A stretch of DNA of 48,194 nucleotides, from positions 1 through 48,194 of the forward strand of contig JASMKM010000016.1 of assembly GCA_030749235.1 (NCBI GenBank). Direction: 5' to 3'. The notes under the pieces are model-generated. The model did not search any database. It saw only the letters and a list, made by a program, of their open reading frames with translations, and had not been told where the DNA came from. This document shows positions 1 to 9,302 of the stretch, piece by piece; the stretch's first letter is position 1; the number at the start of each line of letters is the position of its first letter. The DNA comes from Planctomycetota bacterium. GTDB taxonomy: Bacteria; Planctomycetota; UBA1135. The position numbers were made by a program, and so were the translations under genes.

Positions 1-2562
1 GTGCTGCATATGGGCCATGCGCTCAACAACACCATGCAGGATATCGTGATCCGCCATAAGCGCATGTGTGGTTACGATGCCTTGTGGGTTCCCGGCACCG
101 ATCACGCCGGCATCGCCACCCAAGCGGTGGTCGAGAAGAAGCTGTATGCCGAGGAAGGCAAAACGCGCAAGGAGATGGGGCGCGAGTCCTTTGTTCAGGA
201 GATTTGGAAATGGCGAGAGCACCATGGCGACGCCATTCTCAACCAGCTCAAGCGCCTCGGCGCCAGTTGTGATTGGTCGCGCACCAAGTTCACCTTGGAC
301 CCTGACATGGCTCATGCTGTGCGGGTCGCCTTCGTGCGTCTGTGGGAAAAGGAAAAGATCTATCGTGGTGCGCGCCTAGTCAACTGGGATTGCAAGCTGC
401 AGACCGCCGTTAGCGATGACGAGATCGAGTACGTCACGCAGAAGTCCTCAATCTGGACCTTGCGCTATCCGGTCAAAGGTTCCGAAGAGTTCCTAAGCGT
501 GGCCACCACCCGTCCTGAGACCATGCTGGGTGATACCGGTGTCGCGGTCCATCCGGATGATGAGCGATTCGGTCATTTGGTCGGCAAGAAGATTCTGCTG
601 CCGCTGACCGACCGCGAGATCCCAATCATCGCCGATGAATCGGTGGATCCGCAGTTCGGGACCGGTGCCGTGAAGGTTACCCCGGGGCACGACCCCGCCG
701 ACTATGAGCGCGGCCATCGCCATAATCTGCCGATTATCAACATCCTCAATAAGGATGGCACGATGAACGCAGAGTGTGGCCGTTTCGAAGGCCTGCCGCG
801 CGATGAGGCGCGCAAGCAGGTGGTCGCTGCCTTTGAGGAGCTTGGCTTGTTCGAGGGTGAGGAAAGCATCACCAACAACGTCACGATTTCCGATCGATCG
901 AAGACTGCGATCGAGCCCTTGGTCAGCGAGCAGTGGTTCGTGAAGATGAAGGAGTTGGCGCAACCGGCAATCGGTGCCGTCCAGGATGGCACGCTGAAGT
1001 TCAAACCAGAGCGCTGGACCAAGGTATATCTTGACTGGCTCGAGAACGTGCATGACTGGTGCATCTCGCGCCAGCTATGGTGGGGCCATCGCATCCCGGT
1101 CTGGTACGACGAGGATAACGTTCCGGTCGCGTCGGTCGAAGATCTTGAAATCGGCGCCCCGCACCCGCAGACCGGCAAACCCATCGTGCGTCAAGACGAG
1201 GATGTGCTCGACACTTGGGGCTCGTCATGGTTGTGGCCCTTCGCCACCCTCGGCTGGCCAGAGCAGAGCGCCGACATGCAGCGCTTCTACCCGACGCAGT
1301 TCCTGTCCACCGCGCGCGACATCATCTACTTGTGGGTCGCACGCATGGTCATGGCTGGCTACGAGTTGCTTGAAGACCTGCCGGAATCCGAGCGTAATCC
1401 ATTCGCTACGTGTTACATCCATGCCACCGTCTTGGATGGTCATGGCCGACGGATGTCTAAGTCAGCTGGTAACGGCATCGATCCGGTTGAAATGATCGAG
1501 AAGTATGGTGCTGACGCGGTGCGCTACTCGTTGATGATTCTTACGCGAGAGGGCCAAGACGTGAAGCTGGCCGAGAACCGTTTCGAGCTCGGGCAACGAT
1601 TCTGTAACAAGATCTGGAACGTCGCCCGCTTTGTCCTGCAGAACCTGCAGGATGCCGATGAGCTCGGCCACCCCAGCCAAGCCACGCAGTCCGTTGCCCT
1701 CGAGGACCAGTGGATTCTGTCACGCTTAGCTGGTGCTACTGAGGCCGTTTCAGCGGCGCTGGATCAATATGATTTCCACGATGCCGCGCAGGCTCTGTAC
1801 CGCTTTACCTGGGATGATTTCTGCGATTGGTATGTGGAAGCAGCCAAGCGTCGCTTGTGGGATGGCGAGGGCGCCGCGGAAGGCTCTCCTGAGGCCGTCA
1901 GTGCTGCCGCAGCGCGTGCAACCTTGGGGCATACGCTTTCCACGCTGTTGAAGCTCCTTCACCCCTTCACGCCATTTCTCAGCGAAGCCCTATGGGCCGA
2001 AGTACCGGAATCCCTTCGTGGGGGAGAAGACATGTTGATGGTCGCAAGCTGGCCGAGCATCGATGCCGTTCTTAAGGACTCCAGCGCCGAGGCGCATTTC
2101 GCGCAAATCCAGGATGCCGTCCGCGCCATTCGTAATGTGCGTTCTTTGCTGGAGACCCCGAGTTGTGACAAGCCTGTCGCCGTGGTCGTTTGCGGCGATG
2201 CTGATTCTGCTGCAAACTTCGAGCAGCATAAGGACTTGGTCAACTTCTTGGCACGCCTCGATGGTCTGAAAGTACGCAATGATGGATCCAAGCCATCCTC
2301 CCACGGCACTGACGTCTTTCGAGGTGGTTCTGTCTTCCTGCCGTTCACCGACGACACCGATCCGGCCAAACTGCGCGGCTCCTTGGAGAAGAAGCTCAAG
2401 AAGGTCGAAGGCGGCATGCGTGCCATCGATGGCAAACTGGGCAATGACAAGTTCCTCGCCAACGCCGACCCCGACGTGGTCGCCTCAGAACGAGAGCGGC
2501 GAGCTCTGCTCGAAGCAGAGCTCGCCACTTTGCAGGCCAACTTGGAAGGCCTGGTGGTCTAA
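1..2562 (+). CDS. valS: Valyl-tRNA synthetase, 5'-truncated by window edge
   Basis: This class I aminoacyl-tRNA synthetase charges tRNA-Val with valine in the cytoplasm. The class I HIGH signature appears as HMGHAL at residues 3-8 of the visible part. The CP1 editing domain follows, with TTRPETMLGDT near residues 168-178. The second class I signature, RMSKS, lies at residues 484-488. An anticodon-binding domain comes next, and the C-terminus ends in a charged coiled coil (KKLKKVEGG onward), typical of ValRS and absent from IleRS/LeuRS. The GTG at position 1 is almost certainly an internal valine codon: family members carry about 40 residues before the HIGH motif (the PPPNVTG segment), which would lie upstream of the window. 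The frame is intact to TAA at 2560-2562. Confidence 0.98.
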   Translation: MLHMGHALNNTMQDIVIRHKRMCGYDALWVPGTDHAGIATQAVVEKKLYAEEGKTRKEMGRESFVQEIWKWREHHGDAILNQLKRLGASCDWSRTKFTLDPDMAHAVRVAFVRLWEKEKIYRGARLVNWDCKLQTAVSDDEIEYVTQKSSIWTLRYPVKGSEEFLSVATTRPETMLGDTGVAVHPDDERFGHLVGKKILLPLTDREIPIIADESVDPQFGTGAVKVTPGHDPADYERGHRHNLPIINILNKDGTMNAECGRFEGLPRDEARKQVVAAFEELGLFEGEESITNNVTISDRSKTAIEPLVSEQWFVKMKELAQPAIGAVQDGTLKFKPERWTKVYLDWLENVHDWCISRQLWWGHRIPVWYDEDNVPVASVEDLEIGAPHPQTGKPIVRQDEDVLDTWGSSWLWPFATLGWPEQSADMQRFYPTQFLSTARDIIYLWVARMVMAGYELLEDLPESERNPFATCYIHATVLDGHGRRMSKSAGNGIDPVEMIEKYGADAVRYSLMILTREGQDVKLAENRFELGQRFCNKIWNVARFVLQNLQDADELGHPSQATQSVALEDQWILSRLAGATEAVSAALDQYDFHDAAQALYRFTWDDFCDWYVEAAKRRLWDGEGAAEGSPEAVSAAAARATLGHTLSTLLKLLHPFTPFLSEALWAEVPESLRGGEDMLMVASWPSIDAVLKDSSAEAHFAQIQDAVRAIRNVRSLLETPSCDKPVAVVVCGDADSAANFEQHKDLVNFLARLDGLKVRNDGSKPSSHGTDVFRGGSVFLPFTDDTDPAKLRGSLEKKLKKVEGGMRAIDGKLGNDKFLANADPDVVASERERRALLEAELATLQANLEGLVV

Positions 2563-2592
2563 GGACGTTTTGGTTTATTCGGGCGAGCGGAG

Positions 2593-2620
2593 CAGCCGAT
2601 CCGGATCAAGCTGAGTTTTT
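2593..2620 (+). terminator. Possible weak rho-independent terminator after valS
   Basis: CAGC (2593-2596) can pair with GCTG (2610-2613) around a loop containing the palindrome GATCCGGATC, and a run of five T follows at 2616-2620. The stem is only 4 bp, so this is a weak candidate. It lies between the convergent valS and SUMF1-like genes, where a terminator is expected. Confidence 0.3.
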
Positions 2621-2633
2621 CCCAAGCCTAGCC

Positions 2634-4427
2634 TTACTGAGGGTTCCAGGCAGCCGGGCTGCTGAGGTCGTTGCCGTTGTCATCCACTGGGGTGACGGCG
2701 AACTTGAACCCGTAGCAATTGCCGCTCCTGCTTGGCAGCTTGAACTCAAACTCGATTGCGGCGGTTTGTTTGCCCTTGGCCTCACGGAAGGTAATCTGGT
2801 TCGGAACCTTGTTCTCGCGACCGTAAGCAGGGTTACCGATTACAGGTAGGGCTGCACGCGCGACGCCTTCATTGTCTACAAACAGCAGGTGACGCTTGCT
2901 GGGGATCAATTCCACGCCACTGATGTCGACGGAAGGCTTGATCTCCTCGACCTCTTCCTTCTTCTTTTTCTTCTTGTCGTCCTTGGTTTCTTCGTCTTCA
3001 ACGACGACCTCTTCCTCGATTACCGGACGCTCCGTACCTTTGACCCAGCCGCCCCACTCCTCGAGGTCTTTGACCTTCAGACCAGGCATGTAGACGACGC
3101 TGTAGGCGCCAGGGGACAGGTCGATGTCGGCGAAGGATACGTCAGTGTAGAGCGCAGCTACGGCGACCAATTGACGACTCTTCTTGATAGCCCTGTCGAT
3201 TTGGGTCAGCTTGAGATGCTTGTGGACCAGGAATGGGTCCTTGATTGGAGTTAGGCTCAAACTGGTGTGCGGTCCAAAGACGGCGTAGGTGTTAGGAAGG
3301 TTGATCTCCTTGACATCCTCGTGGGCGGCGCGGTTGGAAGCCACCTGTGCCATGTCGGCGTAACTGTGTTTCTCGACGCCAATGGCGCGATTGAAGTTCA
3401 GGATGCTGGTAGGGGTACCGCCAAGTACGTTGGAACGCAGCCTCTGGCTATGCAGGTAAGCACTGTCCTTAACCGGTAAGGCGCTCGCAACAACGCGGAA
3501 ACCGATGATGGAGACCGCCGCGTCGCGCTCATAACCGATACGGGTATCAATGCGACAGTTAACCCCTTGGTTGCGGTAGCTGCCGCCCTTGATCAGGATG
3601 CGGCTCGAATCCCAAGTCGGAGCCGGATAAATAGTGTTCTCGACCTTGCCCCTGTCGTCGAGGAAGTCCACGCTGAAGGACTTCCAGCCTTCCGGCTTGG
3701 TGGCACGCGAATCGGTGTACTCGTGGACTAGACCGACCAAGTCATAGATACCGTAGGGTGAAGCGTTATCCAAAGCGCAGACGGGCAACAGTTTGTAGGC
3801 CAGTTGGCTCGGCTTGGTGGCGTTGTGACTAACCTTGGTGCGGTCGAACTCCGGACCATAGGGATAATCGAAATCGGTGTCGCCGCGGGCCGCGCGAGTC
3901 CACTCCGGCTCCGTCGGTGGGCGCAGGCCAGCCCAAGTGCAATAGGCCTGAGCTTGCATGAAGGAGATTGATACCACAGGCTCAAGAGCGATTGAAGGGC
4001 TCATCTCCCACCTTTGGCCCTCGTCCTGCCAGTGGTTGATCCACCAACGTGCCCTGGTCTCGTCGTCGAACTTGTAGCCGGGACCAAATTCTTCCTTGCC
4101 TGCCTGAATCAACTCGGCACGTCGCTCCTTGCTAATCACTGCCCAAGCCGGTGGTGGCATGGCGCCTGTAGCGTTGACGAACTCCAGGTACATCTCGTTG
4201 GTGACCAAAGTCGGGCTCATGTAGAAGGTGTCGACCATCACCGAGCCGCGTGGGTATTCACCTGCCAGGACACCTGCCGAAGCGGGCATCTCGTGAATCC
4301 GCTCGATGGTGGATTCCAGGTCGGCGCCAATCACGGTGTTGCCGCCTGGAATCATGACTAGGCCGGGGCGTTGCTCAGGGGCTTGGAGCAGCGCTAGGGG
4401 AAGGCTTAAGAGTAGAGGGCTAATCAT
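2634..4427 (-). CDS. Secreted SUMF1/FGE-fold protein with charged C-terminal extension
   Basis: The protein has 597 residues. A signal peptide (MISPLLLSLPLALLQ) supports the start at 4427; an in-frame ATG 30 codons upstream would bury it. Residues about 20-320 carry formylglycine-generating-enzyme (SUMF1) landmarks: VMIPGG, RPPTEPEWTRAARG (family consensus RLPTEAEWEYAARGG), a degenerate NxxGNVWEW element (YGIYDLVGLVHEYTDS), ILIKGGSY and IIGFRVV near the fold's end. The catalytic cysteine pair of true FGE is not evident; only one Cys (NCRIDTR) sits in that area, so sulfatase activation is unlikely. SUMF1-fold proteins without the cysteines often serve as binding or scaffold proteins (compare GldJ/GldK). 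The C-terminal third is unrecognised and contains a Lys/Glu/Asp-rich linker (DDKKKKKKEEVEE). No partner gene is adjacent. Confidence 0.8.
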   Translation of the reverse strand: MISPLLLSLPLALLQAPEQRPGLVMIPGGNTVIGADLESTIERIHEMPASAGVLAGEYPRGSVMVDTFYMSPTLVTNEMYLEFVNATGAMPPPAWAVISKERRAELIQAGKEEFGPGYKFDDETRARWWINHWQDEGQRWEMSPSIALEPVVSISFMQAQAYCTWAGLRPPTEPEWTRAARGDTDFDYPYGPEFDRTKVSHNATKPSQLAYKLLPVCALDNASPYGIYDLVGLVHEYTDSRATKPEGWKSFSVDFLDDRGKVENTIYPAPTWDSSRILIKGGSYRNQGVNCRIDTRIGYERDAAVSIIGFRVVASALPVKDSAYLHSQRLRSNVLGGTPTSILNFNRAIGVEKHSYADMAQVASNRAAHEDVKEINLPNTYAVFGPHTSLSLTPIKDPFLVHKHLKLTQIDRAIKKSRQLVAVAALYTDVSFADIDLSPGAYSVVYMPGLKVKDLEEWGGWVKGTERPVIEEEVVVEDEETKDDKKKKKKEEVEEIKPSVDISGVELIPSKRHLLFVDNEGVARAALPVIGNPAYGRENKVPNQITFREAKGKQTAAIEFEFKLPSRSGNCYGFKFAVTPVDDNGNDLSSPAAWNPQ

Positions 4428-4565
4428 CCTGTATGGGGCTTGCGCCGCAGGGGAGCCGAACAATGTACATTGACTTGCCCGACTCGCCAAATGCGGAGGC
4501 GAGGGGCCAACCGCCACAGCTAAGCTGCTCTAGACTGTTGCGCGGCCTCGGTTTCGCTCTACCTC

Positions 4566-5549
4566 ATGTCTGCCAGTAGCTTTCGCGCCACCATACCCCC
4601 CGAATTCCATGGAAAACGCCTCGATAAGGTGATTGTGGAACTGCTCGGAGGAGCTTATTCGCGCTCCCGGTTATCCAGCTGGATTCGCGAGGGGCGCCTG
4701 CAGGTCGATGGCGAAATCCTGCATAAACCGGGGATTTTGGTCGAGGTTGGTCAGCAGTTATTGCTTACCCCTCCCAGCCTCGAGGTTCCCGAGCCCGGCT
4801 CAGCCTTGGAGCCGTTAGTGCTTTATCGCGATGAGTTTCTGGCGGTCTTGGATAAACCTGCGGGACTGCCCATGCATGGCAATAGCGCAGGCGACCATCA
4901 GATGAGCGTGGCTAACTGGTTGGTCCAGCAATTCGGCCCCGATTTGCCAATAGGCCAAGGTGCTGAACGTCCGGGCATTGTGCACCGACTCGACAGGGGA
5001 ACCTCCGGCGTCTGCGTGGTGGCCTTCGACCGCAAGACTTTCGAGGACCTGCAGAGCCAGTTCGCCGAACGCACCGTTAAGAAGGAGTATCACGCCATTT
5101 GCTATGGCAAGCCCCGCTTCCGCTCCGATTGGATCGAAAAACGCCTCTACGCTGATCCGAAGCACCCCAGCCGGGTGGCCTCCACCAATTCCCACAAGGC
5201 TGGGACCCGCGATGCCGTCAGCTATTGGGAAGTGCTCGAGGATTTCGACGGCTTTGCCTTGCTGAAAGTGCAGCCGAAGACTGGGCGGAAGCATCAGATC
5301 CGCGTGCACCTTACGAGCGTCGGTACACCAATCGTGGGAGATCCCTTCTATACGGCACGGAACTTCGGCCTTGGCATGCTACCTGATGACTGCCCAGAGG
5401 TGGATCGCACCCTGCTGCATGCTTTCGGGATCCATTTCGAGCACCCCATGGAGGGCGGGCAGATGCATTTCCGCTCCGATTACCCCACCCTAATGCAGGC
5501 GGTGCTTGATACCCTGCGCCACGAGAAACCTGTCCGCAAAGATCCCTGA
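4566..5549 (+). CDS. RluA/RluD-family 23S rRNA pseudouridine synthase
   Basis: This 327-residue enzyme isomerises uridine to pseudouridine in RNA. The N-terminal S4 RNA-binding domain occupies roughly residues 10-75 (GKRLDKVIVELL, then SRSRLSSWIREGRLQVDG). The catalytic domain follows with GIVHRLDRGTSGVCVVA, where the Asp of HRLD is the family's nucleophile, and the late KTGRKHQIRVHL motif is also present. S4 plus catalytic domain is the RluC/RluD architecture; the exact target uridine cannot be read from sequence. The ATG at 4566 has no clear Shine-Dalgarno sequence. The FadL-like gene begins 18 bases downstream, so the two may be co-transcribed, although their functions do not suggest a link. 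Confidence 0.93.
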   Translation: MSASSFRATIPPEFHGKRLDKVIVELLGGAYSRSRLSSWIREGRLQVDGEILHKPGILVEVGQQLLLTPPSLEVPEPGSALEPLVLYRDEFLAVLDKPAGLPMHGNSAGDHQMSVANWLVQQFGPDLPIGQGAERPGIVHRLDRGTSGVCVVAFDRKTFEDLQSQFAERTVKKEYHAICYGKPRFRSDWIEKRLYADPKHPSRVASTNSHKAGTRDAVSYWEVLEDFDGFALLKVQPKTGRKHQIRVHLTSVGTPIVGDPFYTARNFGLGMLPDDCPEVDRTLLHAFGIHFEHPMEGGQMHFRSDYPTLMQAVLDTLRHEKPVRKDP

Positions 5550-5567
5550 GTCCCGCAAGAACCGTAG

Positions 5568-7055
5568 ATGTCCCGACTGCTGCCAGCCATTTTCCTTCTT
5601 TGTTCGCCCGTATTGGCTGCCCAACAAGGTGGTGAACTGACTGGCATCTCGCCGATCTCCGCTGGAACTTCTGGTGCAGGCGTTGCGGCCGGCGAAAGTG
5701 CCTTAGATGCTTCGACCAATCCAGCCAGTCTGATGAACCTGTTTGGTTCGAAGTCGCGACATCCCTCCGCCCAACAGCGCTTCGAGTTTTACGGTCGATA
5801 TGTCGACACCCAGACCGACATCACCGACCGTCATGGCAACTCTATCGATGCCACCCATACTGCAGCTATCGGCCCATGGTTCGCCTATGCCGAACTGATT
5901 CATCCCGACGTGGCCTGGAGCATTGCCTTTCAACCCACCTTGGGTGCGGATTTCGCTTCCACCCGTACCACTGACCTGAACATCGCCACCGTCAATCCTG
6001 ACGGCAGCGGCGGTCCCATGCCCGATGACGTGCTGATGGCGACCGAATTGATGCAACTCGCGCTGGAACCCAGTCTCGCTTGGCGCGTAGACAGCAAATG
6101 GAGTTTTGGCGTGGGCCTGTCGATTCGCGACACCAGTTTGGAAACGTCCGCGGCCACCGAGTTGGGCCTTTCAATGCTGCAAGGGGACATTCCCGAAGGT
6201 TTGGCCAACGTCTTCGGCGACTTGAATTGGGGTGAACTCATCCAGCAGCTTGGGGCCGAACGCGGCGTGGATAGCTTCCAGGGCGAGTTCACTGGCGAGG
6301 CCGACAGCGGCTTGCCGACTACCTTTCTGAAGTTCGGCGGCACTTGGCAAGCCACCGAGCAGACTCAGGTGGGCTTGTGGTTCCGCCCACAATCTACCGC
6401 AACCGACATGGAGGGCAGCGTTGACGTCGACCTGTCCGCCGATTTGGGGGCCTTCGTCGAAGGTCTTGAGGATATTCTCGGTGAGGAATTTCTCGATGAT
6501 CCGCGTTCCAGCTACGACTTCGAGTTGGGCAGCATCGCCTTCCCACGCCAAGCTGGCATGACGGTGGCGCATCGCTTCGATAACCAGGATCGCTTCCACG
6601 CCAAGTTTGTTTGGACCGATTGGTCTTCTACCTTCTCTGATTGGAACGTGCGCCTGTCCAACCCATCCAACCCTGAGTTCACCGGCTACCTCGGCGGTGA
6701 CGGTTCGGTGGAAGTGGACCTCGGCCTGAACTGGCGCGACAGCATCGTCTTGTCTGCCGGTTATGAAGCCGATTTTGGCGAACGGTTGACCTTACGCGGT
6801 GGCCTCGGCTGGTCGAACAACCCGGTGCGCGGTTCGGTGTTCTCCGGAGTCGCACCCTACAACACGATGCACGCGGCCCTCGGCGCTACCTTGTGGGGAG
6901 GTCCGCAAGACCTCCTCGATTGGCACCTGGCTCTGGTCGCCGCCTTGCCGGAAAAGTGGACCAGCGGCGATAACGTCGTGCTTTCAGACCTATCCCGCGA
7001 CGAGTTCGATCAACAGGTGGTTTCTGTGATGTTCGGTTGCGCGATGAGCTGGTAG
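5568..7055 (+). CDS. OmpP1/FadL/TodX-family outer-membrane transporter
   Basis: The protein has 495 residues. A signal peptide (MSRLLPAIFLLCSPVLAAQ) is followed by the hallmark FadL N-terminus, ISPISAGTSGAGVAAGESALDAST-like and then NPASL, where FadL proteins have a Gly/Ala-rich hatch and the NPA motif. The rest has alternating beta-strand patterns (WSFGVGLSIRD, TQVGLWFRP, RFHAKFVWTDW, LTLRGGLGWSNNP) and ends in an aromatic residue (MSW), as outer-membrane barrels do for BAM recognition. The family moves hydrophobic compounds such as long-chain fatty acids or aromatics across the outer membrane. The substrate here is unknown. A fatty-acyl thioesterase and a propionyl-CoA operon lie within 4 kb, but no operon links them. 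Confidence 0.9.
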   Translation: MSRLLPAIFLLCSPVLAAQQGGELTGISPISAGTSGAGVAAGESALDASTNPASLMNLFGSKSRHPSAQQRFEFYGRYVDTQTDITDRHGNSIDATHTAAIGPWFAYAELIHPDVAWSIAFQPTLGADFASTRTTDLNIATVNPDGSGGPMPDDVLMATELMQLALEPSLAWRVDSKWSFGVGLSIRDTSLETSAATELGLSMLQGDIPEGLANVFGDLNWGELIQQLGAERGVDSFQGEFTGEADSGLPTTFLKFGGTWQATEQTQVGLWFRPQSTATDMEGSVDVDLSADLGAFVEGLEDILGEEFLDDPRSSYDFELGSIAFPRQAGMTVAHRFDNQDRFHAKFVWTDWSSTFSDWNVRLSNPSNPEFTGYLGGDGSVEVDLGLNWRDSIVLSAGYEADFGERLTLRGGLGWSNNPVRGSVFSGVAPYNTMHAALGATLWGGPQDLLDWHLALVAALPEKWTSGDNVVLSDLSRDEFDQQVVSVMFGCAMSW

Positions 7056-7070
7056 TCCAGCTCGGGCATG

Positions 7071-7103
7071 AAAAAAAGGCGTCGCTGCCAACACAGCGAC
7101 GCC
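7071..7103 (-). terminator. Rho-independent terminator for the Kelch gene
   Basis: A perfect 9-bp stem, GGCGTCGCT (7078-7086) with AGCGACGCC (7095-7103), encloses an 8-base loop. On the minus strand it is followed directly by seven T (the A run at 7071-7077). It starts 17 bases past the Kelch stop codon. It could also act for the FadL-like gene on the plus strand, but there the downstream tract (CTCTCGTTT) is weaker. Confidence 0.85.
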
Positions 7104-7120
7104 CTCTCGTTTGCGCGGTC

Positions 7121-8731
7121 CTACTGGGAGAAGGACACCGCAGTACGTACCGCGGCACCGGAGTCGGATTCGCCACCACCGCAATAGACGGTGCCATCTT
7201 CGAAGACTGTGACCACGCCACCGGCATGGGTTTCCGGCAAGGCGGTGCCAGAAGTCACGAGACCAGTGGTGTCGTCGTAGTACCAGACGTTGTTAATCGG
7301 GATTGGGTCAATCAAGTCGCCGCGGGCTCCGCCAACAACCATCGCACGCCCATCGGCCAGGACCACGGTGATGTTGAAGGCAGAATCGGCACTGAGGTTT
7401 GGTTTTTGAGTGGTGTTCCCGGTCACAGGGTTCCAAACTTCGGTCTGCCGAATCGGGCCGATGTTGAAGATGTCGCCACCTGCACCGCCGGCCATGAAGA
7501 CTAGGCCATTGGGCAGTTGCGCAATGCCGCCAAGCGCACGCTTGCTGCGTAGGCTGCCAGTGTTCGACCAGCTGCCGCTGGCAGGATCGTAGATCTGCTG
7601 ATTATCCGAGAAGTCCGGAATCGGGATGCCGAACAGCAGGGTGTGAGTGACGCCTCCAGAGACCAACCAGCGGCCGTCCTGCAGGACCAAGCCTGCGGCG
7701 CCAGCTTTGAACTCGGTCATTGAAGGTCCCCAACTCCAGGAGTTGGTGGCGGGGTCGTAGTATTCGGTGGACTTCAGGGCGGTACCGAGGAGGTCGACGA
7801 CGTCGCGCAACTCATGCTGGCTGCTGCCACTGGTGCCTCCGGCCACGTAGACTCGCCCATCGGGCAACACCATGGCTGTGGAGCCGGCGCGGTAAGCACC
7901 CATCGGTGCGGTAGCGGTCCACACACCGGTGGCGGGATCATAGATCTCGCAACTGTTCAACACTTTCGTGTAGTGGTTGTTGCCGGAGCCATAAGGGCCC
8001 TGGATGCCGCCAATCGCCATGAAGCGACCGTCTTGCAGCTGGACCACCTGGTGGAAGGCACGGGCGTCATTCATGGTGCCGGGCAAGATGGTGTGGCGTC
8101 CGGTGACCGAATCCACTTCCCAGCAACGAGGGATGGTGGGATAGGGCGTGGACACGTCCACCAACAGGGCAGGGCCACCGCCGCAGACGAACAACTTGGT
8201 GGGGCGTTCGTGAATCTCGCCGGTCTCCCAAGTGCAGAAGGCTAGGTTGGCGCTGGCGATCGACGCGCTGTTGTCGGTCTCTTGCCAACGGCCGGCGTTG
8301 TTCAGGCTCATCAAGCGGATGTTCGAGAAGCTGTCGTACTGACCAGCACCGCCGCCACCGGGTCGATTGAAGCCTTGCCAATAGATATTGCGGTCCAGCA
8401 AGGTGGGGTTATTCGGCACCGACAGGTTGAAGCTGGCTTTGCCCTGCGCATTGGACATGCCGGTGAAATAGGTGCCGCTCAGGGCGAGGTCCAGGCCCAC
8501 CGTCAGCAAATCATTAGGGTCGCCTGTCTGGCCCACCAGGTAGCTGCTTCCTGTATTCACGAAGGATGGAATCAGAACGGTAATGGTGTTCGGGGTGAGG
8601 CCATGGAGCTCAGCCGAGAAGGGCTGGCCAATGACGTCGCCGTAGGTCATCAGGGAGCTGGTGGCGTTGGATTGGGCTGCTAGCGGACACGCGAACAATC
8701 CCACCATTGCGAGGCAAAGGGTACGTTTCAT
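7121..8731 (-). CDS. Secreted Kelch-repeat protein with N-terminal beta-sandwich module
   Basis: The protein has 536 residues with a signal peptide (MKRTLCLAMVGLFACPLAAQ). Residues about 30-145 match the beta-rich module found at the C-termini of other secreted proteins in this window (GLTPNTITVLIP, then VPNNPTLLDRNIYWQGF and SNIRLMSL). From about 185 to the end there are five or six Kelch blades, each with an FMAIGG/VYVAGG/WLVSGG/VFMAGG/AMVVGG-type double glycine followed by YDPATGVW/YDPATNSW/YDPASGSW. This predicts a beta-propeller as in galactose-oxidase-like and attractin-like proteins. I see no copper-ligand or catalytic signature, so a binding role on the cell surface or in the periplasm is more likely than enzyme activity. 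It is monocistronic, with its own terminator. Confidence 0.88.
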   Translation of the reverse strand: MKRTLCLAMVGLFACPLAAQSNATSSLMTYGDVIGQPFSAELHGLTPNTITVLIPSFVNTGSSYLVGQTGDPNDLLTVGLDLALSGTYFTGMSNAQGKASFNLSVPNNPTLLDRNIYWQGFNRPGGGGAGQYDSFSNIRLMSLNNAGRWQETDNSASIASANLAFCTWETGEIHERPTKLFVCGGGPALLVDVSTPYPTIPRCWEVDSVTGRHTILPGTMNDARAFHQVVQLQDGRFMAIGGIQGPYGSGNNHYTKVLNSCEIYDPATGVWTATAPMGAYRAGSTAMVLPDGRVYVAGGTSGSSQHELRDVVDLLGTALKSTEYYDPATNSWSWGPSMTEFKAGAAGLVLQDGRWLVSGGVTHTLLFGIPIPDFSDNQQIYDPASGSWSNTGSLRSKRALGGIAQLPNGLVFMAGGAGGDIFNIGPIRQTEVWNPVTGNTTQKPNLSADSAFNITVVLADGRAMVVGGARGDLIDPIPINNVWYYDDTTGLVTSGTALPETHAGGVVTVFEDGTVYCGGGESDSGAAVRTAVSFSQ

Positions 8732-8791
8732 GCGGATTGGGAGGGGAAGAAGGAAGCTCCAGGTTAGCAGCGCAAATAGCTTTGTGCCTAC

Positions 8792-9253
8792 CTACAGACC
8801 CTCAAATTCAGCAATCCTGTCGCGAAAAAAGGCCGGCATTGCAGCGCTTCCGCCGTTTTTCGAGTCCCAAATGACCATTACCGCTTCGGCTTCAGCCCAC
8901 ACCTCATGACCGCTGGAGGGGCAGATTCGGTAGACCTGGTGGAAGGAACGTTGGCCGAGCCGCACCGTGGCGATTTGGATTTCGACGTCGGCCGGACCGT
9001 GCCCAGGGGCCAGATGGCGCAGGTTGGTTTGTCCCAGGACGAAGGTGAACTGGTTCTGGACGCCAATCAGGCCGAGATGCTCACAATATTGATGACGGGC
9101 TTCCTCAAGCAGGGTCAAAAAGACTGCGTTGTTTAGCACACCTTGGTTGTCCTCGTCCGACCAGCGCGTGCGGCTATGGGCTCGGAAGCGGATTTGCTCG
9201 GCGGGGGGGACGCAGGGTGCTTGCATGACGGGCGGCGGCGGTTGGGAGCTCAT
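8792..9253 (-). CDS. 4HBT-family acyl-CoA thioesterase (YbgC/FadM-like)
   Basis: This 153-residue hot-dog-fold protein hydrolyses acyl-CoA thioesters. The diagnostic early motif RTRWSDEDNQGVLNNAVFL corresponds to the family pattern RWSDxDxxGHVNN; the catalytic Asp is present, while the usual His of GHVNN is replaced (GVLNN). LEEARHQY follows as in YbgC/FadM. The C-terminus ends with FFRDRIAEFE, common in this family. A second in-frame ATG at 9226 would remove nine proline-rich residues and is equally plausible. The gene is divergent from the methylmalonyl-CoA operon, with 49 bases between the start codons, so the two may share a regulatory region. Confidence 0.85.
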   Translation of the reverse strand: MSSQPPPPVMQAPCVPPAEQIRFRAHSRTRWSDEDNQGVLNNAVFLTLLEEARHQYCEHLGLIGVQNQFTFVLGQTNLRHLAPGHGPADVEIQIATVRLGQRSFHQVYRICPSSGHEVWAEAEAVMVIWDSKNGGSAAMPAFFRDRIAEFEGL

Positions 9254-9271
9254 CGAGGGCTGGACTATACT
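9242..9271 (+). promoter_or_regulatory. Candidate sigma70-type promoter for the carboxylase operon
   Basis: TTGGGA (9242-9247) and TATACT (9266-9271) are separated by 18 bases and match the -35 and -10 consensus at 4/6 and 5/6 positions. They lie in the 49-base gap between the divergent thioesterase and epimerase genes and give a leader of about 25 bases. The call comes from pattern matching only. Confidence 0.4.
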
Positions 9272-9302
9272 CTTCTTTCACGACTGGATCCCCTCGCCAC
9301 TC

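Noticed and set aside
1-3. GTG at position 1 as the valS start codon
   Set aside because: It encodes the Val directly before LHMGHA; about 40 conserved residues normally precede it.
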